A stretch of DNA of 64,000 nt. Origin: Sulfidibacter corallicola (GTDB lineage: Bacteria; Acidobacteriota; Holophagae; Acanthopleuribacterales; Acanthopleuribacteraceae). The notes beneath the pieces are model-generated. The model searched no databases and had not been told where the DNA came from. It was given only the letters and a program-made list of their open reading frames with translations. Positions 27,858 through 36,197 of the stretch are shown piece after piece. Every line of letters begins with the position of its first letter. Within the stretch, counting starts at the first letter, position 1. The stretch lies in NCBI RefSeq assembly GCF_017498545.1, contig NZ_CP071793.1, forward strand, positions 5,965,001-6,029,000, in the 5' to 3' direction. The position numbers and the translations under genes are program-made.

Positions 27858-28277
27858 ATGACCGAGGCTCAGGAAGGTTCGACCCCAACGCCGGCGCTGC
27901 GACGGGTGATGTATGTCGAGGACGAACCAGACATCCAGTTGATCGTGCGCATGGCTCTCGAGGAATTGGGCGATTTCGAAGTGGAGATCTGTTCCGGGGG
28001 CAGTGAGGCGCTGGCACGGGTGGACCAATGGCGGCCCGATCTGATCCTGTTGGACGTCATGATGCCGGACATGGATGGGCCGACGACGTTCCGAGCCCTG
28101 CGCGAGAAGGCCTGTTGCCGGTCCACGCCGATTGTGTTCATCACCGCCAAGATCCAGAGACAGGAAATTCAGCCCTACCTGGATCTCGGCGCTGCGGACG
28201 TAATTCAGAAACCCTTCGATCCCCTGGCCCTACCCCAGCGGTTGCGTTCGATCTGGGAGCGTTGCCGGGAAGCGTAG
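27858..28277 (+). CDS. Single-domain response regulator
   Basis: A 139-residue receiver domain without an output domain. Acidic residues in YVEDEPD, the phosphorylated Asp in LILLDVMMPDMDG and Lys in IQKPFDP are all present. Stand-alone receivers shuttle phosphoryl groups or bind partners. The preceding gene provides an Hpt domain that could phosphorylate it. The start at 27858 has an aaggag site 7 nt upstream; a longer open frame beginning inside the preceding gene is a shadow. Confidence 0.9.
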   Translation: MTEAQEGSTPTPALRRVMYVEDEPDIQLIVRMALEELGDFEVEICSGGSEALARVDQWRPDLILLDVMMPDMDGPTTFRALREKACCRSTPIVFITAKIQRQEIQPYLDLGAADVIQKPFDPLALPQRLRSIWERCREA

Positions 28278-28287
28278 GCGACGCTTC
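28269..28287. terminator. Hairpin shared by two convergent genes
   Basis: GAAGCGT (28269-28275) and ACGCTTC (28281-28287) form a perfect 7-bp hairpin. It spans the stop codon of the response regulator and the edge of the phosphatase stop codon. It could terminate both transcripts, but no T-run is present. Confidence 0.45.
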
Positions 28288-29326
28288 AGCCGTGGCGGTA
28301 GAAGAGGATCGAGATATTGTCGGGCTTGGTGTACAGCGGAGAGCCCGTGGTGTTCCACTTGAGGTTGGCCTCGATACAGCGGTTGTACAGAGCGTTCAGA
28401 AGGGCGCGGTCGTCGTTGGTCGAATCGACGACGTCCTTGATATCGCAGGGATGTAGCGTTTCCAGGCCGTCCGAGGCCAAAATCAGGGCATCGCCCTTCT
28501 TCAGCGTGAGGAAGGTCGGCATCCAGTAGGGATCGTAGTTGCGCCCGATCGCGTTGGAAATGATGTGCCGCTGGGCCAGGTATTGCTCGTCCGAGAACTG
28601 CTTCTTCAGTTGGTCGAGGTCCAGCCACTGACGGTTTTGATCCAGCAGGCGCAAATCCTCGTCGCGGATGTGGTACAGCAGGACGTCGCCCACCTGACCG
28701 ATCTCGCATTGATTGTTCTTGATGCTGACCGCGGTAACCGCCGCCTGGCTGATCTCGTTGGGAAAGGTCACGAACTCGGGGACTTCGCCTTCCAGCTTGT
28801 CGCCGAGATCCAGTAGGACCTCCACGCTGTCGGCGAACACTTCCTGGATCGATTTCTCCGGGTGCTTTTCGAATTGGCTGAGAATCACGTAGCTGGCCAC
28901 TTCGCCTACCAGGCAGTCGCCGACCCCGTCACAGCCCACCAGCAGCAGTTCGTTCTCGCGCTCGAATACGCCGATCCCGTCTTCGTTGACCGCCTTGTAG
29001 TTCACACCCCGGGAAGACAGCCCTTCGGCCCGTTCGCCGAGCACGTAGCCGTTCTCGTTACCCGCACAAAAGCTGTCGGAAGGCTGGCGATCCATCATCC
29101 GGTAGAGGATTCGGGTGGCCATGCGCTTGAAGATCAGGTTCTTGGATTCGGTTTCCACGAATCGGAACCAGGTATAGCTGTTCATCTTGGAAGCGATGTG
29201 CTTCAGGTAAATCGGAGAATAGTGCCCGAACAGTTCGGTGAGACTGGGATAGTTCATACTTGGGGGAAGAATTTTTGCAAAATCCTCGGCCGAAAGGGTT
29301 GGGATTTGAATGGGTGTCTTCCGCAT
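28286..29326 (-). CDS. PP2C-like (PPM family) serine/threonine phosphatase
   Basis: A 346-residue protein. From about residue 100 on it shows the PPM sequence of motifs: SSRGVNYKAVNEDGIGV, LLLVGCDGVGD, then AAVTAVSI, QVGDVLLYHI, LILASDGLE and KPDNISILFY. The metal-binding Asp residues in NEDG, CDGVGD, ASDG and KPDN are kept. The first 90 residues form an extra N-terminal region without a recognised domain (one cysteine-free helical block). PPM phosphatases often reverse Ser/Thr kinase signalling or control partner-switching, and no kinase is nearby. Convergent with the response regulator gene, with 8 bp between them. Confidence 0.82.
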   Translation of the reverse strand: MRKTPIQIPTLSAEDFAKILPPSMNYPSLTELFGHYSPIYLKHIASKMNSYTWFRFVETESKNLIFKRMATRILYRMMDRQPSDSFCAGNENGYVLGERAEGLSSRGVNYKAVNEDGIGVFERENELLLVGCDGVGDCLVGEVASYVILSQFEKHPEKSIQEVFADSVEVLLDLGDKLEGEVPEFVTFPNEISQAAVTAVSIKNNQCEIGQVGDVLLYHIRDEDLRLLDQNRQWLDLDQLKKQFSDEQYLAQRHIISNAIGRNYDPYWMPTFLTLKKGDALILASDGLETLHPCDIKDVVDSTNDDRALLNALYNRCIEANLKWNTTGSPLYTKPDNISILFYRHG

Positions 29327-29922
29327 CCTTACTCCGATTTAGGTCGTCTAGATATAAATTATCTGGGTATTCTAGCCCTATGCCTCGTCATTTGGAAATG
29401 AAAATTGAAAACCCAGAGGCCAAACGCGTCCACCCGGTTGCATGTCCGCAAAACAGACACCGCACCTGGACTTCGACCTCGGGCCGGAAGCCAGGCTTCG
29501 AGGAGGTGGAAACGTCGTACGGGAAAGCTCGGCGCCCCGATTCGGGAGTAGCTTGCCGATTCCCGGGGGTCGTTCCCGGTGTCTTCGAAATGTCATGACG
29601 GACGCTGTTTTTAGCCTTATCGCCCGGGAGTGGATTCCACTTGAGGTTCAGCGCCAAAAAACGATCGGGCCGGGTGGGGACGTGCCCCGGGCGGGTTCGT
29701 CACGGGGTTGACCCCGGTTGATCGGCTCGCTAAGGTGGGGGCACGGTGACAGGTAAATGTAAGCGGATGGTTTTTCGCTAGTTGCCTTTGGGTTTTCTTG
29801 TTTGTGGTCTGTTAAGAATCCCGGCCTAGTGACCGATAGGCATTTGGAAACCCAGCCACCATCACTGCGAAACGAACGCGTCGCCATCACCACTCCAGGG
29901 CGGCAACCGAGGAGGTTGTTTG
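29327..29922. other. Intergenic region, no gene seen
   Basis: About 600 bp between the divergent phosphatase gene and the small FliM-N-like gene. Short open frames occur on both strands without ribosome sites or familiar sequence. An AT-rich spot near 29,350-29,370 may serve the phosphatase promoter. Confidence 0.5.
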
Positions 29923-30165
29923 ATGTCGGAAGATAAAAACCTCATTAGTCAGGACGAAGTGGACGAGCTGTTCAAAATCCACGATTTGATTTCGGATAAA
30001 AAAGAAGAGAAGCAAACGTCCCTGATCGAAGAAATCAAAGGTGCCATCTTGGATTCAGGCAAGCTCACCATCACGGAATGGAAGAGCCTTCGGGAGCGGA
30101 TCCGCGAGATCGAGGTGCTGATTCCCCATATCGACATGATCATCCAATTGAAGGACAAAGACTGA
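29923..30165 (+). CDS. Small protein with FliM-N-like motif
   Basis: An 80-residue acidic, helical protein. Residues 7-17 (LISQDEVDELF) match the conserved N-terminal peptide of flagellar switch protein FliM (LSQDEIDALL-type), which binds phosphorylated CheY. The FliM body is absent; the rest is a predicted coiled coil (LRERIREIEVLIPHIDMI). A gaggagg site 7 nt before the ATG makes translation likely. No flagellar genes are in the window, so binding to a receiver protein such as the one encoded 1.6 kb upstream is an inference only. Similar small proteins could also be unrelated conserved hypotheticals. Confidence 0.75.
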   Translation: MSEDKNLISQDEVDELFKIHDLISDKKEEKQTSLIEEIKGAILDSGKLTITEWKSLRERIREIEVLIPHIDMIIQLKDKD

Positions 30166-30229
30166 TTCCCAGGTCATGGTCCCCGTGCGCTCGAGAACTG
30201 GCGGGCGCGATCCGCGAGACATGTCGACC

Positions 30230-30260
30230 CGATCATCCCTTCGACCGGAAGGGATGATCG
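30230..30260. terminator. Perfect 13-bp hairpin between convergent genes
   Basis: Arms cgatcatcccttc (30230-30242) and gaagggatgatcg (30248-30260) enclose a 5-nt loop. It sits between the small FliM-N-like gene and the ABC permease gene and could stop both transcripts, though T-runs are missing. Confidence 0.65.
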
Positions 30261-30288
30261 TACTTCGCCCGGTGACGCGTCCCTGTCT

Positions 30289-31098
30289 TCAGGCGAGCTT
30301 CTTTCCGATCACCACCTTGGCCAATGCCGTCATGATCAGGTTCATGACGACCAGGACCGCCAGGCAGCCCCACATGCTGAGATTTGCGACGGGTGTCGCC
30401 AGCAGGTTTTTGGACCCTTGCCAGCTACCGTCGAAGAACACCGCGCGCAGGGGCTCCACGGCCATGGTGATCGGGTTGAGGGAAACGAACCAGGTCAACC
30501 AGCCGGGCATGTATTCCAAGGGCGCGAATGCGGTGGACATGAACATCAGCGGCAACGAAATGATCATGATGATGGACAGCAGCTCGAAGTGGTACCGGAG
30601 CGCGAAGGACAGGGCCAGGCTGAGGGTCGTGAACAGCATGGTGATCAGGGCCAGCACCAATATGAAGACGCCGATCCCGGCCAATCCGCCGTTGAACTTG
30701 ACGCCCATGACGCTCGTAACCAACACGATCACGACACATTGCAGCAACGTCATTACGAAAATGTGGAATCCGGTGGCCCAAATGATCGAAAACCGCGACT
30801 TGAGGGGGGCCGCCAAGAGACGGTCCAGAAAGCCCAGCTCGCGATCGAACAGAATGGGCACGCCGCCGTTGAGGGCGCCGGTGAAGGCGGTGAAGACCAA
30901 GGCGCCCGGGGTGATGAAGGCCAGATAGCTGTCGGTGCCTACCAACGTGCGCATCGGGCTGTTCTTGAAGACGGCCGAGAACAGGACCAACCAGATGAAG
31001 GGCTGAAACAGGCCCGCGAGCAGCACGATCGGTCGTCGTTTCGAGTGAAGGAACCAGCGCCAGGACAACGCCTTGATTTCCATCAGGTAAGCATTCAC
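30289..31098 (-). CDS. ABC-2 type transporter permease
   Basis: A 269-residue integral membrane protein with about six hydrophobic segments (for example the early LFQPFIWLVLFSAVF helix, and LTMLFTTLSLALSFAL). It matches the ABC-2 permease family of DrrB/NodJ type, which exports drugs, lipids or polysaccharides. Its start overlaps the stop of the ATPase gene by 4 bp (ATGA), so the two proteins are translationally coupled and form one exporter. The substrate is not evident. Confidence 0.9.
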   Translation of the reverse strand: MNAYLMEIKALSWRWFLHSKRRPIVLLAGLFQPFIWLVLFSAVFKNSPMRTLVGTDSYLAFITPGALVFTAFTGALNGGVPILFDRELGFLDRLLAAPLKSRFSIIWATGFHIFVMTLLQCVVIVLVTSVMGVKFNGGLAGIGVFILVLALITMLFTTLSLALSFALRYHFELLSIIMIISLPLMFMSTAFAPLEYMPGWLTWFVSLNPITMAVEPLRAVFFDGSWQGSKNLLATPVANLSMWGCLAVLVVMNLIMTALAKVVIGKKLA

Positions 31099-32042
31099 GA
31101 ATCACCTCGCAGCGAGAATCGATAGACGTCTTCCATGTTGGGATGCTGGACGTTCAGCGAGAACACCGGGAGGTCCGCCCCTTCCAGGTGCGAAAGAATC
31201 GTTCCCTGGACTTCGGACATGGCGCTTTCGCCCTGCACCGCCAGGGCGACCCAGGTGTCGTCGTGATTGAGGACACGCAAGCCGGTCTGGCCCGCGAACA
31301 CCGCCGCGGCCTGTTCCTGGTCGCGGGCGGTCATGTACTCCCGCGTCTGCAGCCGAACCACGAACTGCCCCAATTGTTCCTTCAAGGCCTGGGGGGTGCC
31401 GCTTTGGGACACGACGCCGCGATCGAGGATCAGCACCTCGTCGGCCAGTTGCTGGACTTCCTGGAAGTCGTGGCTGGCCAGAATGACCGAACCGCCCTCT
31501 TTGGTGAAATCCCGAATCAGGGACCAGATCAACTCTCGCGCTTCGATGTCCAGGCCGGTGGTCGGCTCGTCCAGGATCAGGATCCGCGGGTTGTGCAGCA
31601 GGGCCGTGGCCAAGTCCAGGCGGCGTTTCATGCCGCCCGAGTATTTGCCGATTTGTCGATCCTGGGCTTCCTTCAAGCCCAGCCGATCGAGCAACTGCAG
31701 GGCCCGGTCGCGATGGTCGCGCCATTTCAAGTGAAGGATGCCTGCCGTGAACTGCATGAATTCGACGGCGGTCAGCACCTTGTCCATGGCCAGTTCCTGC
31801 GAGACGTAGCCGACGAGATCGCGGATCTTGCGCGGTTCTCGCAGGATGTCGCGGCCCTCCCACAGGATTTGCCCGCCGTCCGGGGGCACCAAGGTCGTCA
31901 TGATCTTGATGGCGGTACTTTTTCCGGCTCCGTTCGGTCCCAGCAGGGCCAGAATGCGGCCCGGCGACAGGCTGAAACTCAGTGACCGAAGCGCTGCCAC
32001 ATCTTTGTAACTCTTTTTGAGGTCTTTTATTTCCAGTGTCAT
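31095..32042 (-). CDS. ABC transporter ATP-binding protein, DrrA-like
   Basis: A 315-residue ATPase. Walker A (LLGPNGAGKST), Q-loop (YVSQE), signature (YSGGMKRRLDLA), Walker B (ILILDEPTTGLD) and switch His (ILASHD) are all intact. The C-terminal 85-residue extension is typical of DrrA/NodI-type exporters. It energises the permease encoded by the overlapping next gene. An aggaaaa ribosome site precedes the ATG. Confidence 0.93.
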   Translation of the reverse strand: MTLEIKDLKKSYKDVAALRSLSFSLSPGRILALLGPNGAGKSTAIKIMTTLVPPDGGQILWEGRDILREPRKIRDLVGYVSQELAMDKVLTAVEFMQFTAGILHLKWRDHRDRALQLLDRLGLKEAQDRQIGKYSGGMKRRLDLATALLHNPRILILDEPTTGLDIEARELIWSLIRDFTKEGGSVILASHDFQEVQQLADEVLILDRGVVSQSGTPQALKEQLGQFVVRLQTREYMTARDQEQAAAVFAGQTGLRVLNHDDTWVALAVQGESAMSEVQGTILSHLEGADLPVFSLNVQHPNMEDVYRFSLRGDS

Positions 32043-32367
32043 GCGCGCTGTTTTCCTTTTGACTAGGGGAGGTTGGTGCCGTGGCCCGCGAAGCGTTTCG
32101 CGCCTGGCTCGGCGCCTTCGGTCGCCTTTCGAATCGGGGACCGGGGACCCGCGCTTGTCGGGAGGCTCGGGCGATCGGGTTCACGACATGCCGACGCAAA
32201 GCATGTGTTTGCCGTGTCGCGTCATGATGACGGACCTGCCAAACCCCGGATGATAGCACAGCACGGGCGGAAATGGTGCTGGACCAAAGCTTTCGCCAAG
32301 GTGGGGGCCTGTGGAAGAACTCGTTTCGACCGAGCGTCGTAGCGTCGGGAAAGGGGCTGTCGAACGC
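32043..32367. other. Intergenic region, no gene seen
   Basis: 325 bp separating the ABC exporter genes from the membrane-anchored protein gene on the same strand. It presumably holds the exporter promoter. No strong hairpin or recognisable site was found. Confidence 0.5.
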
Positions 32368-32991
32368 TCAGGTTTCCGAGGATTCCATGGTGCGCGCGAT
32401 GGCCATTTGGTGAAATCCGTACCAGAGAATGCCGGTATTGGCCACCAGAATGAGAATCGCCGCGATCACCATCCACGGTTTCGGTTCCAATTGCCGGTCC
32501 ATCTGTTTGAGGGCCGGTTGAAAGTGATCGACCACATGCCAGAACGCGGAGGTTTTGGCATAAAAGTCTTCCTCCGATCCCACCATGTAGAAATACACCG
32601 CGCCTTCACCCGATTTCGTGCTGGCGAAGCCCAGAATGTAGTCGCGGAAGCGGTCGTCCTGTTTCAGCCGGAATATTTGCGGGTTCTTGCCCAGGTACCG
32701 CGTCTCTTCCTCGATCGGCTCCAACTGAATCCGTTGAATGCCCATGACCTGAATCAGCAGGTCCAACACGCGGTTGGGGTGCGGGTTCGCTTCTTTGAAG
32801 GCGGCGGCGACGAAAAACGCGTCGTGTTCGGGAGAGCGGGCCACGATCACCGATTCACCGACCCCGTGCGGCCAGTACACGTGCGGAAATTCCTCGTGGA
32901 CCGGAAGCGTGGCGCCGTCCTTGAAATGAATGACGGGACGGTCTTCCGCCGGTGCGGGCCAGCCCAGCCAAAGACAGAGACCGAGCACCAT
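32368..32991 (-). CDS. Exported protein with C-terminal membrane anchor, unknown function
   Basis: A 207-residue protein. From the ATG at 32991 it begins with a signal peptide (MVLGLCLWLGWPAPAE). An extracytoplasmic domain follows (motifs ESVIVARSPEHDAFFVAAAF and GEGAVYFYMVGSEEDFY), and there is one transmembrane helix near the C-terminus (MVIAAILILVANTGILWYGF). I do not recognise the family. The start codon lies 4 bp past the stop codon of the deoxyribosyltransferase-like/HTH gene, so the two are co-transcribed and probably coupled; a sensor or effector pairing is possible but unproven. Confidence 0.7.
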   Translation of the reverse strand: MVLGLCLWLGWPAPAEDRPVIHFKDGATLPVHEEFPHVYWPHGVGESVIVARSPEHDAFFVAAAFKEANPHPNRVLDLLIQVMGIQRIQLEPIEEETRYLGKNPQIFRLKQDDRFRDYILGFASTKSGEGAVYFYMVGSEEDFYAKTSAFWHVVDHFQPALKQMDRQLEPKPWMVIAAILILVANTGILWYGFHQMAIARTMESSET

Positions 32992-32995
32992 CGCT

Positions 32996-34072
32996 CTAAT
33001 CCACTTCGCCTCTGCGTACCGACGCCAACACATTCAGGAATTCCTTCTCGGGGATCACCCTGGGATTGTTCTTCTTCTGGGAGTACTTTCCCGGCGTTTC
33101 CAGGAACTGCTCCACCAGGATAGCGTAAAGCTTCTCATATTCCCGAAAAGTTATATCGAATTGTGCGGCGCGCACTTTGAGACTGGCTTCGCGCACCTGG
33201 CGCAGGTGATTCAAACGCTCGTCGATTTCCTTGCCGGGTCCTTTGGGCGGCCCGCTGGGCACGGTTCCCTCCAATAACTCGAACAGCGAGGTGCCCAGCG
33301 CCGCGGCCAGCCGATTCAGGGCGGCCAGCGAGATGTGGGTCAACTGCTCCAACTGGTGTGGTGTCAGGTGAATGGAGCCCAGGTCCAGATCGGCGCTGTT
33401 GTGGTAGGTCATCAGCTCCTCGCGAATGGCGTCGAACGGCTGCTCCAAAAGCTTGATCTGCGCCGGTCGCAAGCCGGCCTTGCTCGCGATCTCCTCGACG
33501 CTCTTGTTCCTGCGGATGCGCAGGTCGTGGACTCGTCGGCCCAGGTCCTTGAAGGACACGCCCGGTGCCCGCGGTGCCTTCAGGTCCTTGAGGATCGTTT
33601 CCACCACCGGAAGCAATTGCGGCTTCAGGTCACGCCAATCGCGATACTTCAGGTAATACCGTTCACCGTCGGTGGCGTGCACGATGTTGGCGGGCGTACC
33701 GATCAGGAACCGCGAGAGCTGGGTGTCGCGTGAAAAGATGATGACGGGTTTGCCCAGTGAGGTGGCCATTTCCACTTCGCCACCGATCCCGAAGCTGGTG
33801 TGGTCTGCCGCGACCAACATGTAATCGGCCTCGACGACCCGAATCCGATCGAGCAGATAGACGTGCTCCGGCAGCATGTGGTCGCGTACCTCGGGCGAGG
33901 TGACCAGCGAGGGGATGTACAGCCGCGTGTGATAAGGCGGCCCCGCCAGTGCTTGGGACACCTTTTCGATCAAGTTCTTGAGTCGACCTTTCTCCCGCGG
34001 GGGGCATTTGGTGATCGGCTCACTCACGTAGGCCAGGTGGGTTGGCTCCTGAACGGCGGTGGCATGGGTCAT
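32996..34072 (-). CDS. Nucleoside deoxyribosyltransferase-like domain fused to XRE-type HTH
   Basis: A 358-residue protein. Residues 12-165 resemble the nucleoside 2-deoxyribosyltransferase fold: a YVSEPI strand near the start, VVEADYMLVAAD, then SFGIGGEVEMATSLGKPVII, where E99 sits at the place of the family's nucleophile (E-x-x-x-A). Residues 173-270 carry an XRE-like helix-turn-helix (LRIRRNKSVEEIASKAGLRP) that appears split by an insertion of about 25 residues before its last helix (AALNRLAAALGTSLFELLEG). A regulator that senses or hydrolyses a nucleotide-like ligand is inferred. An aaagga site precedes the ATG. The stop codon nearly touches the start of the next gene, a membrane-anchored protein. 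Confidence 0.72.
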   Translation of the reverse strand: MTHATAVQEPTHLAYVSEPITKCPPREKGRLKNLIEKVSQALAGPPYHTRLYIPSLVTSPEVRDHMLPEHVYLLDRIRVVEADYMLVAADHTSFGIGGEVEMATSLGKPVIIFSRDTQLSRFLIGTPANIVHATDGERYYLKYRDWRDLKPQLLPVVETILKDLKAPRAPGVSFKDLGRRVHDLRIRRNKSVEEIASKAGLRPAQIKLLEQPFDAIREELMTYHNSADLDLGSIHLTPHQLEQLTHISLAALNRLAAALGTSLFELLEGTVPSGPPKGPGKEIDERLNHLRQVREASLKVRAAQFDITFREYEKLYAILVEQFLETPGKYSQKKNNPRVIPEKEFLNVLASVRRGEVD

Positions 34073-34584
34073 CGAAATGCGTTCCTTTCAATCTGGTCCT
34101 GGTCGGGCATCGTTTCCTGTCGGCTGGATTCGGGATGAGGAAGCTGCTCGCTTTCTTTCGATACAATGTAACCGTATTGATCGGAGTTGTTTGGGTGAAA
34201 AATGTCGCATTGTTGGGTGAGGTTGCCGCGTCAACTCGATTGGACAATTCTCTATAACTCTCTATCTGTTTAGTTCTAATAATCTTAAGTGAAACTTGCG
34301 AAAAAGGGCGTCAAATCCGTTTGACACCGTTCATCCCACCGCATTTTGGGCACGAGTGCATCGCTGGTTTTATTGAAGTTACGTTTTGAAGTGGGATTCG
34401 AACCGGCATGTGGCTTGCCCTCTTGGATTGGCGTTTCCTTTGGGGCCCACACTTTTTGGAAGCCCCAATGGGCCAGGCTCGGATACGGCTGCGCATGTCT
34501 CCGCTTGGGAGGCAATGGGATATGTTCGGTCGGCGGGTGTGCAATCCGGCCTGGCCCATTCCCCGACAGTGCGGGAGGTTTTCG
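34073..34584. other. Intergenic region with nested inverted repeats
   Basis: This divergent 512-bp region contains AATGGGCCAGGC (34467-34478) and its perfect complement (34549-34560), plus TTGGGGC/GCCCCAA (34440-34446 with 34462-34468), which shares bases with the first arm. The two folds exclude each other. They lie in the leader of the pseudopilin gene. A segment at about 34,392-34,405 (gtgggattcgaacc) resembles the reverse complement of a tRNA T-arm, but no full tRNA can be drawn. Confidence 0.55.
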
Positions 34585-35148
34585 ATGAGTCATCGTTTCG
34601 GGAAAGGTATCGGCGGGTACTCCTTGATCGAGTTGAGCGTGGTCCTGGTGGTCGCCATCACGTTGGGGGTCCTGGCCGCGCCGCTTCTGACGGGCCCGCT
34701 TCGGGACCGGGAATTCGGGGTATTCGCCGCGGAGTTGACCGGGCAGTTGTTGTTGGCGCGCAGTCATGCGCTCCACATGCGGGAAGAGGTCCATTTCGAT
34801 TTCCAGTCGGACCGGGAATTTCGCTACCGCCTGCTCCGTCGCCGGCCCGGTGGGGGTTGGCGTGCGCTCTCGCTGAACACCTGGCCATTCGGATATGGGC
34901 GGACGATTCATGCCGCTTTGCCGGCTTGGCCGCTTCCGCATCCTCACACGGGTTCGCCCATTCGCCATCCCATCAGCTCGACCCACGGGCAACGCTTCTT
35001 TTTTGGCACTGAAGGGTCCAGTTCCGGTTCGGTGGTGTTTTCCGACGGGCGCGATCGGGTTCTCTGTGCGGTGATATCCGGTGAGACCGGTCGCTTCAGG
35101 GTGTACCTGTGGAACCGTAGCGAAGGGGATTGGGATGTCTATTATTGA
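34585..35148 (+). CDS. Type IV pilin-like/GspH-FimT family pseudopilin
   Basis: A 187-residue protein with a class III prepilin signal: a short basic leader, Gly-Tyr cleavage site and Glu+5 (GYSLIELSVVLVVAITLG), followed by the long hydrophobic helix. The remainder is a beta-rich globular part like the minor pseudopilins GspH/FimT. A gggagg site precedes the ATG; the same frame is open upstream but not protein-like. The typical partner genes (prepilin peptidase, other pilins) are not in the window. The next gene is ComF-like, so a link to DNA uptake is possible. Confidence 0.82.
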   Translation: MSHRFGKGIGGYSLIELSVVLVVAITLGVLAAPLLTGPLRDREFGVFAAELTGQLLLARSHALHMREEVHFDFQSDREFRYRLLRRRPGGGWRALSLNTWPFGYGRTIHAALPAWPLPHPHTGSPIRHPISSTHGQRFFFGTEGSSSGSVVFSDGRDRVLCAVISGETGRFRVYLWNRSEGDWDVYY

Positions 35149-35211
35149 TGTATGGCGGTTCGTCTCCGTGGCATCCGGCGTGAGGCCCGCGAAGACACCG
35201 AGGAGGTCGTC

Positions 35212-35970
35212 ATGATCCCCCCGCTTGGGCGATGGTTCGCCAAGACCAGGGAGAGCGGGCCGGCTGGATCGAAATGGCCTGGGCGCTTGCGCCAACTCGA
35301 TCCGCTGCAATGGGTGGCGCCTGCGGATTGCTTGCTTTGCGGGCGAAGTGTCCGCGGCCCGGTGTGCGCCGACTGCTCCGGTCTGTTTCAATCCGCCTCC
35401 GGCAAAGGGTGCCGACGTTGCGCCAATCTCCTCGTTTCGGATCATGCGCTTTCGTGTCCCTGGTGTTGCCGCCTACGAGATCTGCCCGATCACCTGGCTT
35501 GTGGCTTCTATTACCGTCACGAGGCGGCGACCCTCTATCGATTGATCAAGTTCGAAGGTTATTGGCCTTTGATGAAGCACCTGTTGGAGCCGGGCATGCA
35601 CGCTTTTTTCCGCATTCCCTTTCTCGAGTACGACGGGCTGGTGCCGGTCCCGGAGCCCTTCGTCAAGAAGATGAGCCGGTTTTTCAATCCCTCCCTTCTG
35701 CTGGCCGACCTGCTCTGCGCGCGAACCGGTCTGGATGTGCTTCCGGTTGTCGGGATCCGTCCCTTCAGCCGCGGCCAGGTGGGTTTGTCCTACGCCGAGC
35801 GCCGCGCAAACGCTCGCCGCAGGTTCTTTTTGAGACGGGCCCCACCCGAGCGCCTCATCCTGGTGGACGATGTACTGACCACCGGCGCCACCCTCGAAGC
35901 GATGACCGCCGTGCTCCGTGCCGCCAAAGTGCGGCGCATCGCCTGGTTCACGCTCTTGCGAACACCTTGA
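35212..35970 (+). CDS. ComF family protein (phosphoribosyltransferase fold)
   Basis: A 252-residue protein. An N-terminal zinc finger of four Cys pairs (CLLCGRS, CADC, CRRC, CPWCC) is followed by a phosphoribosyltransferase-like domain with the PRPP loop LILVDDVLTTGATLEAM. This is the ComF/GntX architecture, tied to natural competence in several bacteria, with the exact reaction unknown. The start at 35212 has an aggagg site 5 nt upstream; an earlier start is possible but less likely. It follows the pseudopilin gene on the same strand. Confidence 0.88.
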   Translation: MIPPLGRWFAKTRESGPAGSKWPGRLRQLDPLQWVAPADCLLCGRSVRGPVCADCSGLFQSASGKGCRRCANLLVSDHALSCPWCCRLRDLPDHLACGFYYRHEAATLYRLIKFEGYWPLMKHLLEPGMHAFFRIPFLEYDGLVPVPEPFVKKMSRFFNPSLLLADLLCARTGLDVLPVVGIRPFSRGQVGLSYAERRANARRRFFLRRAPPERLILVDDVLTTGATLEAMTAVLRAAKVRRIAWFTLLRTP

Positions 35971-36102
35971 GACCTCTCCAGCATTGCGGTATTACCGCGC
36001 CGACCGAAGCGGCGATCCCTTGCACCTCTTCCGAAACGGATCTCCGGCTTGCCGGTTCTGGTTCGGGATGGCGCCATGGAATCCGAAATCGCTGCAGCTT
36101 GA

Positions 36103-36132
36103 TTGACAGGTTACCCAAGCGCCTGCTACACA
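36103..36132 (+). promoter_or_regulatory. Candidate promoter
   Basis: TTGACA (36103-36108), an 18-bp spacer and TACACA (36127-36132) lie about 65 bp upstream of the truncated ATPase gene. The -35 is consensus, the -10 weak. Confidence 0.35.
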
Positions 36133-36197
36133 AAGTAATACTCGAATAATTTTTCGCGAACCGGCCCAGAGTTGGCGTGCTTGGAAAGGGATGGTCG

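Noticed and set aside
34392..34405. tRNA-like T-arm sequence gtgggattcgaacc (reverse strand)
   Set aside because: No matching acceptor, anticodon or D-arm can be drawn around it. At most it is a remnant of a tRNA or attachment site.
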